A DNA stretch of 64,000 nt, from the NCBI RefSeq assembly GCF_024611995.1, contig NZ_CP102509.1:2232001-2296000 (forward strand), read 5' to 3'. Below are positions 8,175 through 17,053 of this stretch, piece by piece (position 1 is the stretch's first letter; each line of letters starts with the position of its first letter). The position numbers and the translations under genes were made by a program. Origin of the DNA: Streptomyces sp. NBC_00162. Its GTDB lineage: Bacteria; Actinomycetota; Actinomycetes; Streptomycetales; Streptomycetaceae. The notes below the pieces were generated by a model that made no database searches, was not told the DNA's origin, and was given only the letters and a program-made list of their open reading frames with translations.

Positions 8175-9176
8175 ATGACAGTCGACAACAGCACGACCTC
8201 GCTCCCCGCCATCCACGGACACGCGACGGCCGCCCGGCACCTGATCCACCGTCCGCCCTCGCGGGCCCACTACGGCCTCGACGTCCCCAGCCTGGGCGAG
8301 GAGAACTTCACGCTCGTCGGCGCGACCCCTGTCGGCCACCCGCTCTTCAACGACGGTCCGGGCCACTTCCACGACCTCCAGATCGCGACCGAGACCATGC
8401 GGGAGATCGGCGAGTTCGTCGGCCACCGCTACTTCGGCGTGCCGGAGGACCGCCCGGGCCTGTTCTACCGCTTCACCCTCGACCTCACCAATCTCTCCGC
8501 CTGGCGTACGGACGGGCCCGCGGCCGGCCCCGTCCCCATGGAGACCCACATCAGGGCCCGGCCGGCGAACGTGGTCGCCGAAGTGCCGCGCGGACTCGAC
8601 TTCCACCTCGAGGTGGTGATCGACGGCCGCCCGTGCGCGACGGGCGCCGCCGGTCTGGTCTTCCTCATGCCGAAGCTCTACCGCCGCCACCTTGAGCACT
8701 CCCGGCAGGCCCTGCAGGCCGCGCCCGAGCTCGACGATGCGCCCGACGGCCCGCTGCGGCCCGCCGACTCCGCCGAGACGGGCCGCTACGCCCCCGAGAA
8801 CACGGTGATCAGCGAACCGACGGACGCCGCACGAGGCCGGATCAGCACCTGGCTGCTCACCCGCCACATCAGCCCCGTGTTCCTCGGTGAGGACGGACAG
8901 GTCTCCGGACTGCACCTGCTGGAGGCGCTGCGCCAGACCTCGCTGCTCGCGGCGGGTCGGACGCACGGGCTCGACCCCGTCCGCAGCGCCCTCGGCTCCT
9001 GCCAGGTGCACTTCCGCGGACAGGCCGAGGCCGATCTGCCGCTGCGCTGTGTGGCGGTGGCCGGTCCGCTGGGCCGCGACGGCGAGGGGCGGCCCTCCGT
9101 ACCGGTCACGCTCACCCTGACGCAGCGCCGCCGTGCGGTGGCCGAGGCCCGCACCTCCGTGGTCCAGGACCACTGA
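8175..9176 (+). CDS. AfsA-type gamma-butyrolactone biosynthesis protein
   Basis: The 333-residue protein has two AfsA hotdog repeats. One starts near residue 25 (HLIHRPPSRAHYGLDVPSLG, then GHPLFNDGPGHFHDLQ). The second starts near residue 205 (RHISPVFLGEDGQVSGLHLLEALRQT). AfsA-type enzymes join a beta-ketoacyl chain to dihydroxyacetone phosphate as the first step of A-factor-like autoregulator synthesis. I chose ATG 8175 because AAGGAGAGGG lies just upstream; ATG 8151 lacks such a site. Its stop is 5 nt before the SARP start, so both are probably co-translated. That couples signal synthesis to a pathway activator. No cognate TetR-type receptor gene is in the window. AfsA homologues also act as hydroxyacyl-DHAP ligases for other small signals, so the exact ligand is unknown. 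Confidence 0.85.
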   Translation: MTVDNSTTSLPAIHGHATAARHLIHRPPSRAHYGLDVPSLGEENFTLVGATPVGHPLFNDGPGHFHDLQIATETMREIGEFVGHRYFGVPEDRPGLFYRFTLDLTNLSAWRTDGPAAGPVPMETHIRARPANVVAEVPRGLDFHLEVVIDGRPCATGAAGLVFLMPKLYRRHLEHSRQALQAAPELDDAPDGPLRPADSAETGRYAPENTVISEPTDAARGRISTWLLTRHISPVFLGEDGQVSGLHLLEALRQTSLLAAGRTHGLDPVRSALGSCQVHFRGQAEADLPLRCVAVAGPLGRDGEGRPSVPVTLTLTQRRRAVAEARTSVVQDH

Positions 9177-9181
9177 GGACG

Positions 9182-11791
9182 ATGCGCTTCGGGATTCTGG
9201 GCCCGCTGGAGGTCACGGGAGGCACGGACGGCGCTGCGGGCGGCGGTACGGGCGACGGCACGGGCGGCGGCACGGGCGGCGGCACGGGCGGCGGCACGGG
9301 CGGCGGCCCTGGGGCCTCGTACGCTCCGCAGGCCGCCAAACTGCGGGTCGTCCTCGGGACCCTGCTGGTCCGTGCGAACGAGGTCGTGTCGGCGGAGAGC
9401 CTCATCGACGAGCTCTGGCCGCAGGCGCCCCCGCGTACCGCGACGACCACGCTCCAGGTCTACGTGTCCCACCTGCGCAAGGCGCTCCGGAGCGCCGATC
9501 CGGAGAACGGCCGGGAGTCGCTGGTCACCCGGCGTCCGGGCTATCTGCTGCGGGTCGGCCCGGACGCGCTCGACACCATGGTCTTCGAGGATCTGTCCCG
9601 CCGCGGCCACCAGGCCCTGCGGGCCGCCGACTTCGCCGCCGCGGCCGAGCTGCAGCGGCGGGCGCTCGCACTGTGGCGCGGGCCGGTGCTGTCGGACACC
9701 CCGCACGGACCGGTCCTGGACAGCGCGGCCGTCCGGCTGGGCGAGGCGCGCACCACCGTGCTCGACGAGCGCATCCGGGCCGAGCTGCACCTCGGGCTGC
9801 ACCGCGAACTGGTGGCCGAGCTCCAGGAGCTGGTGGCCGAGCACCCGATGCACGAGGAGTTCCACGCCCATCTGATGGTGGCGCTGTACCGGTGCGGGCG
9901 GCAGGCGGAGGCGCTGCGCGTGTTCGCATTGCTGCGGCGGACCCTCGTCGAGGAGCTCGGGATAGAGCCGGGCCCGGCATCGCGGCAGCTCCAGCGGCGC
10001 ATCCTGGAAGGGGATCCGGCGCTGTCGACGGCTGGCTCCAGAGGTGCGGGGTCCGATGCCGGGCCCGACGCCGGGTCCGACGCCGGATCCGATGGCGCCC
10101 GGAGCACGGGAGGCTGGTCCCCCGCACTCGGCGCGCTGCCCCCCGCAGACCCGGCCTTCACCGGCCGTACGGGCGAACTGACCGAGTTGGAACAGCTGTT
10201 ACGGGCCGCCCCCGCAGGTGGCGCCGTCGCCGTGACGGGCCTGCCGGGCACCGGCAAGACGGCGCTCGCGGTGGAGGCCGCGCACCGCGTGGCGGACGCC
10301 TTCCCCGACGGGCTGGTCTTCCTGGACCTGCGCGGCGCCGACGGGCCGCCGCCGACCGGGGCGGAGATCCTCGGCCGGCTGGCGCGCACCCCCCTGACGG
10401 GCCGCCGGGTGCTGCTGGTCCTCGACCACGTCACCTCCGAGACGCAGGTCAGGCCGCTGCTGCCGCTCGCCGGGGGCTCCGCGGTGCTGCTGACCGCGGG
10501 CCGGGTGCCCGCCGGGCTCCCGGGGCTGCGGTCGGTGGTCCTCGGGCCGTGGCGCCCCGAGGAGTCCCGGCGGCTCGGCGGGCTGTTCACCGGCCGCGCG
10601 GGGATCCGTACCGGCGCGGCCCGCCCCGTGGCCGAACCGGGCACGGTCGCCGAGATAGCCGAGCTGTGCGGGCGGCTCCCACTCGCCGTACGGGCCGCCG
10701 CCGCCCAGCTCGCGGCCCGGCCGCACTGGACCCCCGCCACGCTGGCGGACCGGCTGCGCGACGAGGGCGGGCGGCTCGACGCGCTGCGGACCGGCGATGT
10801 CGACGTACGGGCCCGCCTGTTGGAGGCGTACGCGGCCGCCCCCGACGCCCAGCGGCGGGAGTTCCGCCTGCTGGCGCTGCTGCCGCCGGGCCGGTTCGGC
10901 GCCCGGCAGGCCGCCGCCGCGCTGGGCCTGGTCGAGGCGCGGGCCGCGGCGGCCCTGGACGTGCTCGCCGACGAGCGGCTGGTGGCCGTGGACCGGGACG
11001 GCTGCCGGCTCCCGGAGCTGCTGCGGCTGCTGGCGGTGGAGCGGCTGGCTCTGGAAGAGCCGCCGGAGGTACGGCGGGCGGCGGCGGAGCGGGTGTGCCG
11101 GGCGTACGCGGCGGCCGCCGCGGCGCGGCCGGGCCGGCTGCCGGACGCCGACGCGCGGGGGCTCGTACGGCTTGCGCGGACCGCGTACGAGGCGGGGCTG
11201 TGGGCGCTGACGGTACGGCTGACGGATGCCACGGGCGGGTGGGTGGAGGACGACGCCGAGGCCGCGTTCACCGTGGCCCTGGACGCCGCCGTACGGTGCG
11301 CGGACCGGTCGGCGCAGGCCCGGATGGAGCGCTCGCTCGGCGATCTGGCCTGGCAGTACCGGCGCCTGGAGCGGGCGCAGGAGCTGTTCGCGCGTGCGCT
11401 GGCGCACGCCCGGGAGGCGGGTGACGAGGAGGAGGCGGGCCGCGCCCTGGTGGGTCTGGCCGAGCTGCGGCTGGACGCCGGGGCGGCGGCGGAGGCGGCC
11501 GCCCTGCTGGAACCCGCCCTCGCCGCCCTGTCGGCGCCGGGCCGCGCCCGCTACGAGGCGAGCCGTGCGCGGGCGCTCCTCGCCCTCGCACAAGACGGGC
11601 CGGAGGGACGTTCGAGGGCCCGGACCTGGTTCGGCGAGTGCCTTGAGCTGGCGGTTGGCCTGCGCGATCACCGGCTCGAGGTGTACGCGCGGCGCTCGCT
11701 GCGTGCGCTGTCCGCCGAGGGGGGCGAGCAGCGGGCCGTGGAGATCCGCCCGGGGCTCTGGCGGATCCGGCCGGCCGGTGTCCGCACGTGA
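9182..11791 (+). CDS. SARP-family transcriptional regulator (AfsR-like)
   Basis: The 869-residue protein starts with an OmpR-type winged helix (MRFGILGPLEV ... VVSAESLIDELW, residues 1-100). A bacterial transcriptional activation domain follows (VFEDLSRRGHQAL ... HAHLMVALYRCGRQAEALRVF, about 105-260), then an NTPase with Walker A VTGLPGTGKTALA near residue 350, and helical TPR-like repeats to the end. SARPs bind direct repeats upstream of biosynthetic promoters and recruit RNA polymerase. It belongs to a four-gene plus-strand operon after the butyrolactone gene. Two oddities stand out. A (GGCGGCACGGGC)n repeat encodes Gly-Thr units inside the DNA-binding domain at residues 21-44. Codon 340 is TTA (10199-10201), placing the full-length protein under bldA control. 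Confidence 0.85.
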   Translation: MRFGILGPLEVTGGTDGAAGGGTGDGTGGGTGGGTGGGTGGGPGASYAPQAAKLRVVLGTLLVRANEVVSAESLIDELWPQAPPRTATTTLQVYVSHLRKALRSADPENGRESLVTRRPGYLLRVGPDALDTMVFEDLSRRGHQALRAADFAAAAELQRRALALWRGPVLSDTPHGPVLDSAAVRLGEARTTVLDERIRAELHLGLHRELVAELQELVAEHPMHEEFHAHLMVALYRCGRQAEALRVFALLRRTLVEELGIEPGPASRQLQRRILEGDPALSTAGSRGAGSDAGPDAGSDAGSDGARSTGGWSPALGALPPADPAFTGRTGELTELEQLLRAAPAGGAVAVTGLPGTGKTALAVEAAHRVADAFPDGLVFLDLRGADGPPPTGAEILGRLARTPLTGRRVLLVLDHVTSETQVRPLLPLAGGSAVLLTAGRVPAGLPGLRSVVLGPWRPEESRRLGGLFTGRAGIRTGAARPVAEPGTVAEIAELCGRLPLAVRAAAAQLAARPHWTPATLADRLRDEGGRLDALRTGDVDVRARLLEAYAAAPDAQRREFRLLALLPPGRFGARQAAAALGLVEARAAAALDVLADERLVAVDRDGCRLPELLRLLAVERLALEEPPEVRRAAAERVCRAYAAAAAARPGRLPDADARGLVRLARTAYEAGLWALTVRLTDATGGWVEDDAEAAFTVALDAAVRCADRSAQARMERSLGDLAWQYRRLERAQELFARALAHAREAGDEEEAGRALVGLAELRLDAGAAAEAAALLEPALAALSAPGRARYEASRARALLALAQDGPEGRSRARTWFGECLELAVGLRDHRLEVYARRSLRALSAEGGEQRAVEIRPGLWRIRPAGVRT
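9242..9313 (+). repeat. 12-bp tandem repeat encoding GGTG units in the SARP gene
   Basis: Six 12-bp units of GGCGGCACGGGC occur in tandem; the first, second and last carry one to several changes. The period is a multiple of three, so copy-number change would keep the frame and only lengthen a glycine/threonine loop. The loop sits where the beta-hairpin of the OmpR-type domain normally reads a short polar turn. Confidence 0.9.
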
Positions 11792-11852
11792 CCGGGGGGC
11801 GGCCCCGCGGCCTGACCCTGCGATCCCCTTCCACTGCTACGTACGGAGAGCC

Positions 11853-14078
11853 ATGTCGGTTGCGCTGGGCCCGGTGACGGAACTCGTCGGGCGGGAACGG
11901 GAGTCCGCCGCGCTGGTGGAGCGGCTGCGGGATCCGTCGGTCCGGACGCTGACGGTGACCGGGCGGGCCGGAGTGGGCAAGAGCCGGCTGGCCGCGGAGG
12001 CCGTACGGGAGATCGGCGGGGAGTTCGGCCGGGTGACGGTGGTCGATGCCGTTCGGTGGTGCGCCGCCGCCGGGCAGGAGCCGCTGCTCACGCCGGCCGG
12101 ACCCGAGGAGCACGGCCGCGTCCTGCTGCTGCTCGACGGCTGCGACCACGACGTGCGCCCGGCCGCCGCCGAGGCGGTGGCGGCGCTCGCCGGGGATCCC
12201 CGTGTGGTGGTGCTGGCCACGGGCCTGGAGCCGCTCGGGGTGTACGGGGAGCGGTTGCTGCCGCTGGCGCCGCTGCCCGTTCCGGGATCCGCGGGCACCG
12301 GCGACCCGCACGAGGTGCTGGAGGCGGCCTCGGTCGCGCTGTTCGTGCGCCGCGCCCGCGACGCCGACCCGGCCTTCGCGCTCACCCTCGAGAACGCGGC
12401 GGCCGTCGCCGAGATCTGCACGCGGCTGGACGGTCTGCCGCTCGCCGTCGAACTCGCCGCGCGCAGGCTGCGACTGCTCTCTCCCCAGTCGCTCGCCGCC
12501 CGGCTGCGCGGCCGTACGACCGTGCTGGCGGGCGGACCGGCGCACGCTCCCGAGCGCCACCGCTCGCTCGCGGCGCTCGCCGAGTGGAGCTGCCGGGGCC
12601 TGGCCGGTCCGGCCCGCGCGCTGCTGGACCGGCTTTCGGTGTACGAGCCGGGCTTCGGCCTGTCGGCGGCGGGGGTGTCGGCGGAGGCGGAGGTCGAGAC
12701 GCTGCTGGACCGCGGTCTGCTGGCCGTGGTGGGCGAGGAGCAGGGGGAGCCGCGGCTGGCCGTGACCGAGCCCGTACGTTCGCACCGCCGCGCGGAGTTG
12801 GCGGACTCGGGGCGCGACGGCGCGGCGCTGGACGCGCACGCGGAACGCTACCGGCTGCTGGTGACCAGCGCGCTGCCGGGGCTGAACGGAACCGATCAGG
12901 AGCGGCTGCTGCGCGAGTTGGCCGCCGAGGGTGCGAACGTGACGGCCGCCCTGCGGCGGTTGCGGGAGCGGGGCGACGACGAGGCGGCCGCCGCCCTGGT
13001 GCTCGGCTGCCGGCTGCCCTGGCTGACGCAGGGGCGGCTGCGGGAGGCCCTGGACTGGTGCGACAGCTCGGCCGAGGCCGCCGGTCCCCCGCTGCCGGAG
13101 GCCGTACGGGCCCGGCTGGCCGACATGTCCGGGCTCTTCGCGCTCGCCCTGGGCGATCCGCAGGAGGCCGTACGCCGCCACCGGAGCGCCCTGGCGCTGG
13201 GCAAGGCCGTGGGCGACCGGCGGCAGAACGCACTCGTCTCCGTGCACCTCGGGACGGCCCTGCTGAAGTCCGGGGATGCGCCGGGGGCGCGGGCCGTGCT
13301 GGTGGCCGCGCTGAGCGCGCTGGCGTCCATGGGCGTGACCGGGGGCGCGGCCGGGGCGGCGGCCGCGCTCGCGGCGGTCACGCGGGCCGAGGGCGACCGG
13401 CGCAAGGCGCTGGAGCTGCTGGACCGGGCCGAGGAGGCGTTCCGGCGGATCCGGGACGGGCGGGGCCTGGCGGGCACGCTGCGGACGGCGGCCGCGCTGG
13501 CCCTGGACGGCGAGGAGCCGGACCGGGCCGACGGGGCGCTGCGGGAGGCCCTGCGGCTGTACGGGGCGATCGACGAGCGGACGGAACTGCCGGACCTGCT
13601 GGAGGAGTTCGCCCTGTTGCTGCTGCGCACGGCGCCCGCCCAGCGGCCGCGTACGGTGCGCCTGCTGGCGGCGGCCGACACCCTGCGGGCCGCGACGGGC
13701 GCCGAGGTGCCGGACGCGTGGCGCTCCGAGGCCGAGCGGGCCCGTACGGAGCTGAGCGCGCGGCTGGACTGGTCCGACTTCGCCACGGCGTGGGCCGAGG
13801 GCGTCCGGATGACCGCACGGGCGGCGGTGGCGGAGGCCCTCTCCGCGCCCGCTTCCTCGCGCCGACCGGCGGCGGGGGCGGTCGCCGAGGCGCAGTCCCT
13901 CACGCCGCGGCAGGTCCAGGTGGCCCTGCTGGTCTCCGAGGGACTGACGAACCGTCACATCGCGGCCAGGCTGGACATTTCCGAGTGGACGGTGGTCAAC
14001 CACGTCCGTCAGGTGATGCGCCGTCTGGGGTGCACCTCGCGGGTGCAGGTCGCCGGGGCGGTGGGCCGATGGGGCTGA
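11853..14078 (+). CDS. NB-ARC/TPR regulator with C-terminal LuxR-type DNA-binding domain
   Basis: The 741-residue protein opens with an NTPase domain: Walker A VTGRAGVGKSRLAAEAV near residue 35 and Walker B-like VLLLLDGCDHDV near 90. A helical NB-ARC region with CTRLDGLPLAVELAARRL follows, then TPR-like repeats and a LuxR helix-turn-helix in the last 65 residues (LTPRQVQVALLVSEGLTNRH ... TVVNHVRQVMRRL). It is a likely pathway-specific activator whose ATPase senses a ligand or controls oligomerisation. ATG 11853 follows ACGGAGAG. It lies 61 nt after the SARP gene and overlaps the next gene, so the set is co-transcribed. Unlike three other regulators here I find no in-frame TTA codon. A longer frame extending into the SARP gene is an artefact. 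Confidence 0.8.
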   Translation: MSVALGPVTELVGRERESAALVERLRDPSVRTLTVTGRAGVGKSRLAAEAVREIGGEFGRVTVVDAVRWCAAAGQEPLLTPAGPEEHGRVLLLLDGCDHDVRPAAAEAVAALAGDPRVVVLATGLEPLGVYGERLLPLAPLPVPGSAGTGDPHEVLEAASVALFVRRARDADPAFALTLENAAAVAEICTRLDGLPLAVELAARRLRLLSPQSLAARLRGRTTVLAGGPAHAPERHRSLAALAEWSCRGLAGPARALLDRLSVYEPGFGLSAAGVSAEAEVETLLDRGLLAVVGEEQGEPRLAVTEPVRSHRRAELADSGRDGAALDAHAERYRLLVTSALPGLNGTDQERLLRELAAEGANVTAALRRLRERGDDEAAAALVLGCRLPWLTQGRLREALDWCDSSAEAAGPPLPEAVRARLADMSGLFALALGDPQEAVRRHRSALALGKAVGDRRQNALVSVHLGTALLKSGDAPGARAVLVAALSALASMGVTGGAAGAAAALAAVTRAEGDRRKALELLDRAEEAFRRIRDGRGLAGTLRTAAALALDGEEPDRADGALREALRLYGAIDERTELPDLLEEFALLLLRTAPAQRPRTVRLLAAADTLRAATGAEVPDAWRSEAERARTELSARLDWSDFATAWAEGVRMTARAAVAEALSAPASSRRPAAGAVAEAQSLTPRQVQVALLVSEGLTNRHIAARLDISEWTVVNHVRQVMRRLGCTSRVQVAGAVGRWG

Positions 14079-15790
14079 CGGATTCACCCTGGGAAAGCGC
14101 GGCGGCGCACGGCGCGGTGCACGGCCGGCCGCCCGGCCTCACCCCGCCCGCGGGGCTCTCGGACCGGTTCCGGGCGGCCGGCTGGTGGCGCCCGGAGACC
14201 TTCCTCGACGATCTGTACCGTACGGCCGCCGCCGCGCCCGAGCGCCCGGCGATCGTCTCGGAGCGGGCGCACCGGCCCGTCGGCCGGCGCCGGGTCGTCG
14301 TCACCTACGCCCAGCTCTCCTTGTACGTCGACCGGTTCGCCGCCGCCCTGGCCTCGCTCGGGGTCGCGCCCGGGGACCCGGTCGCCTACCAGCTGCCGAG
14401 CTGGTGGGAGACCGCGGCGCTGACCCTGGCCTGTCTGCGGGCCGGGGCGGTGGCGGTGCCGGTGCTGCCGACCGTACGGGCCCACGGACTGCACCGGATC
14501 CTGGAGAGCACCCGGGCCCGGGTCTGCGTGGTGCCCGACGTATGGGAGGGCTACGCGCACGCCGAGGTCCTCGCGGATCTCGCCCCGGGGCTGCCGTGGC
14601 TGCGCCACCGGGTCGTCGTGGGGGACGCGGCGGCGACCGGGGCCGTCGATTTCGCGGCGTACTTCCGGCGCACCGCGCACGAACGCACCGAGGCCGGCCG
14701 GCGGAGCAGGCCGTACGCCGGGCAGGCCGACCGGACGGCCCTGCTGATCAGCGTGATGGGCCTGCGGGACTCCTACACCTCGGTACTGCACTCCCCCAAC
14801 ACGCTGTACGCCAACATCGCCGCCCAGCACGGGGGCGACGGCCCGGGGCGGCGGCCCGGCGAGGTCTTCCTCAGCACGCTGCCGCTCACCTCGCTCGCCT
14901 CCCTGATCTACACCGTGTGCTGGCCGCTGGCGGTCGGCGGGACGGGCGTCTGCCAGGACGTGTGGGACCCGGGCCGGTGCCTGGACCTGATGGCCGCGGC
15001 CGGGGTGGACCAGGTGTACGCGGAGCCCGCGTACTGCTCCGAGCTGCTCACCGCCCAGCAGCGCCGCCCCCGGGAGCTGGGCCGGCTGCGGCTGGTCCTG
15101 TCCGGCGGGCGCACCAGCACCCCGGGGCCGCTCGCCGCCGCACTGCACGAGGTGTTCGGCGTCCCGGTGCTCTCCGTGTGGGGGGCGCCGGAGCTGGGCA
15201 TGGGCGCGCTCTCCGGCAACGCCCCGGACCACGGTGACGGATTCCGCCCGCTGCACGGGCTGGAGGTGTCCGCCGGGCACGGGACCGGGGCGCTCGCGGT
15301 GCGCGGCCCGTCGGTGTGCCTGGCCACCTGGGAGCACGGCGCCCCGGCACCGGTGCCCACCTGGGAGCGGGCGGACGGCTGGCTCGACACCGGCGACCTG
15401 GCGGAGGCCGGACCGCACGGCGGGATCCGGGTCCTCGCCCGGGCGGGCACGCGCACCGGCGCGATCTTCATGGTGCCGGTGGCCGAAGTGGAGGAGCGGC
15501 TGCTGAGCCACCCCCGGGTCCGCGAGGCCGCGGTCGTCGCCTACACCGATCCCGAGCACGGGGAACTGCCCTGCGCGGTGGTGGTCCCGACCGCCCAGGA
15601 CCGGCCACCGGGTCCAGCCGAGCTGCGGGAGCACCTCACCGCCGGGGGTGTCGCGGAGGCCTTCCTGCCGACGCGGCTGGAGATCGTCGGCGCCCTGCCG
15701 CGCGACGAGGAGGGCCGGATCCGCCGCGGGGCGCTGCGGAGCTGGCTGACGCGGCTGCGGCCGGGCGGGCCCCGGCCCGCCCCCGGCTGA
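14069..15790 (+). CDS. Acyl-CoA/acyl-AMP ligase homologue with degenerate active site
   Basis: The 573-residue protein follows the ANL-superfamily layout. An N-terminal block (FLDDLYRTAAAAPERPAIVS, WWETAALTLACLRAGAVAVP) is followed by the core and a C-terminal lid with GWLDTGDLAE, as in cyclohexanecarboxylate- or fatty-acid-CoA ligases. The ATP-binding loop, normally YTSGTTGxPKG, reads ISVMGLRDSYTSVLHSPN at residues 227-244. The YGxTE motif reads WGAPELG. The catalytic lysine of the GKxxR motif is replaced in EEGRIRRGALR. It is therefore probably not a normal adenylating enzyme. It may be a pseudo-enzyme, an acyl binding protein or a transferase. ATG 14069 overlaps the regulator stop at 14078, making it the last gene of the regulatory operon, with a strong hairpin after it. 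Confidence 0.75.
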   Translation: MGLTDSPWESAAAHGAVHGRPPGLTPPAGLSDRFRAAGWWRPETFLDDLYRTAAAAPERPAIVSERAHRPVGRRRVVVTYAQLSLYVDRFAAALASLGVAPGDPVAYQLPSWWETAALTLACLRAGAVAVPVLPTVRAHGLHRILESTRARVCVVPDVWEGYAHAEVLADLAPGLPWLRHRVVVGDAAATGAVDFAAYFRRTAHERTEAGRRSRPYAGQADRTALLISVMGLRDSYTSVLHSPNTLYANIAAQHGGDGPGRRPGEVFLSTLPLTSLASLIYTVCWPLAVGGTGVCQDVWDPGRCLDLMAAAGVDQVYAEPAYCSELLTAQQRRPRELGRLRLVLSGGRTSTPGPLAAALHEVFGVPVLSVWGAPELGMGALSGNAPDHGDGFRPLHGLEVSAGHGTGALAVRGPSVCLATWEHGAPAPVPTWERADGWLDTGDLAEAGPHGGIRVLARAGTRTGAIFMVPVAEVEERLLSHPRVREAAVVAYTDPEHGELPCAVVVPTAQDRPPGPAELREHLTAGGVAEAFLPTRLEIVGALPRDEEGRIRRGALRSWLTRLRPGGPRPAPG

Positions 15791-15806
15791 ACGGCGGCGG
15801 CGCCAG

Positions 15807-15883
15807 GGGGTGTCCTGCCGATCGGGCCGGGCTCGCGGCGCCTGGCACCGCGCCCTGATCCGGCCCGATCGGCACGACGCCCC
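15807..15883. terminator. Bidirectional hairpin terminator between convergent genes
   Basis: TGCCGATCGGGCCGG at 15816-15830 pairs perfectly with CCGGCCCGATCGGCA at 15860-15874. Flanking bases (GGGGTGTCC and CGACGCCCC) extend the stem with few mismatches. It fills the gap between the ligase homologue (plus) and the prenyl-synthase homologue (minus) and can stop transcription from both sides. Confidence 0.8.
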
Positions 15884-16840
15884 CTAGTCGCAGCCCGCCA
15901 CCCGGCGGGCGAAGGCGGCGAGTTCGGTGCGCCACGCCGGGTCGACGGTGGCCGCGTCCACCGCCGCGTCCGCGCGCGCCAGAAGTCCGGCGATGGTCTC
16001 CTCGGCGCCGTCGCGCGCCCGCGCGTCGAAGAACACGTCGCGCAGGAACTGGGCGTCGCCGTCGAAGCCCGGGCCACCGCGCAGGAATCCGCGGATCCGC
16101 CAGGCCGCGTGCAGGGCCCGCGCGTACTCCTCGTAGGTCTCGCGCAGATCCTCCCGACCGGCCAGCGAGGCGCCGATCAGCAGCGCGTGGCGCAGCCCGT
16201 ACCAGCCTGCGCCACAGCCGCTGCCGCAGCCGTCGAGGCACTGGCCGGGCCAGGCGTCGTCGAGGTACTCGGTCGCGGCGGCGGCCGCGGCGTGCGCGCC
16301 GATCGCCCGCTCGGTGCGCAGGTCGTCCCACAACTCCCAGGCCTCGTACGGCAGCCGGACCGCGAGCCGGTCCCCGTAGGCGAGCGCGAGATCGCCCGCG
16401 AGCACGGCGGTGCCCTCCCCGAACCGGCGGGACTCGCCCCGCCAGCCGTTGCGCTCGTGCTCGGCGGCGTGGCTGATGTGCAGGGTCGGGATGCTGCGGC
16501 GCAGCGACGCGTTGTCCCGTACGTCCTCGCGGATCATCAGGCAGGTGTCGAGGAGTTCGAGCGCGGCGGCCGCGGCCACGGCGTCGTCGCCGTCCGGGTC
16601 GCCGCCCGCCGCGAGGTATCCGGTGAGGCAGATGACCGGGTGGGCGCGCTCGGCCCCGGCCTGGACGAGCTCGGCGACGCCGGCGACCAGGACGACACTG
16701 CGCGGATCGGACGTACGCCGGTTGCGGTGTTCCTCGGCGAGCAGCCGGGCGAGGCGCTCCTCGACCCGGTCGAGCATGACGTCGCGGACCTGTGCGGGCG
16801 TGGCCGTCCGCCACGGCTGGTCGTGCGTCGGTGTGGTCAT
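15884..16840 (-). CDS. Polyprenyl synthetase-family protein, non-canonical
   Basis: The 318-residue protein aligns by eye with the all-helical isoprenyl diphosphate synthase family. The block LELLDTCLMIREDVRDNASL at residues 94-113, then RRSIPTLH, sits where the first Asp-rich motif (DDxxD with RRGxPT) is expected, and GQCLD near residue 200 matches GQxxD. The motif's first aspartate is glutamate (E105-D106-V-R-D109). The second DDxxD is not recognisable; the region reads GFDGDAQFLRDVF. Three cysteines (C201, C205, C209) sit in a Gly-rich loop where family members usually have none. It may be a diverged terpene-related enzyme or a catalytically different homologue. ATG 16840 follows AGGGAGGG. 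It faces the ligase homologue across a shared terminator. Confidence 0.65.
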   Translation of the reverse strand: MTTPTHDQPWRTATPAQVRDVMLDRVEERLARLLAEEHRNRRTSDPRSVVLVAGVAELVQAGAERAHPVICLTGYLAAGGDPDGDDAVAAAAALELLDTCLMIREDVRDNASLRRSIPTLHISHAAEHERNGWRGESRRFGEGTAVLAGDLALAYGDRLAVRLPYEAWELWDDLRTERAIGAHAAAAAATEYLDDAWPGQCLDGCGSGCGAGWYGLRHALLIGASLAGREDLRETYEEYARALHAAWRIRGFLRGGPGFDGDAQFLRDVFFDARARDGAEETIAGLLARADAAVDAATVDPAWRTELAAFARRVAGCD

Positions 16841-16992
16841 GATGCCCTCCCTGGTGGGCTGCGGATCATGACCAGACCCTCCCCGAGGTGTCTTGCGGGC
16901 AGCCACCGGGGGAACGCGCGGGGAGGGATTCCGGGTGTGGCGGGGGCCGGGTGTGCCAGTTGTCTGCCAGGGAAGGGCATGGGCGGCGACGG

Positions 16993-17012
16993 CTTGCCAT
17001 GACCTTGCCATG
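16993..17012. repeat. Two CTTGCCATG direct repeats, 11-bp spacing
   Basis: CTTGCCATG occurs at 16993-17001 and 17004-17012, one helical turn apart. The copies lie upstream of the prenyl-synthase homologue and next to the hairpin that ends the LAL gene. SARP and some LuxR regulators bind direct repeats with this period, so it is a possible operator. Support is positional only. Confidence 0.35.
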
Positions 17013-17041
17013 GCGCCGGTGACGAAGCCGTCACCGGCGCC
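17012..17041 (-). terminator. Hairpin terminator of the LAL regulator gene
   Basis: GGCGCCGGTGACG at 17012-17024 pairs perfectly with CGTCACCGGCGCC at 17029-17041 around a 4-nt loop. It begins 13 nt after the stop codon of the minus-strand LAL gene. Confidence 0.75.
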
Positions 17042-17053
17042 GCTGCAGCCGCC

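Noticed and set aside
12056..14068. N-terminal extension of the ligase-homologue frame through the regulator gene
   Set aside because: The region is coding for the NB-ARC/LuxR protein in another frame, and the ligase fold begins at the ATG at 14069.
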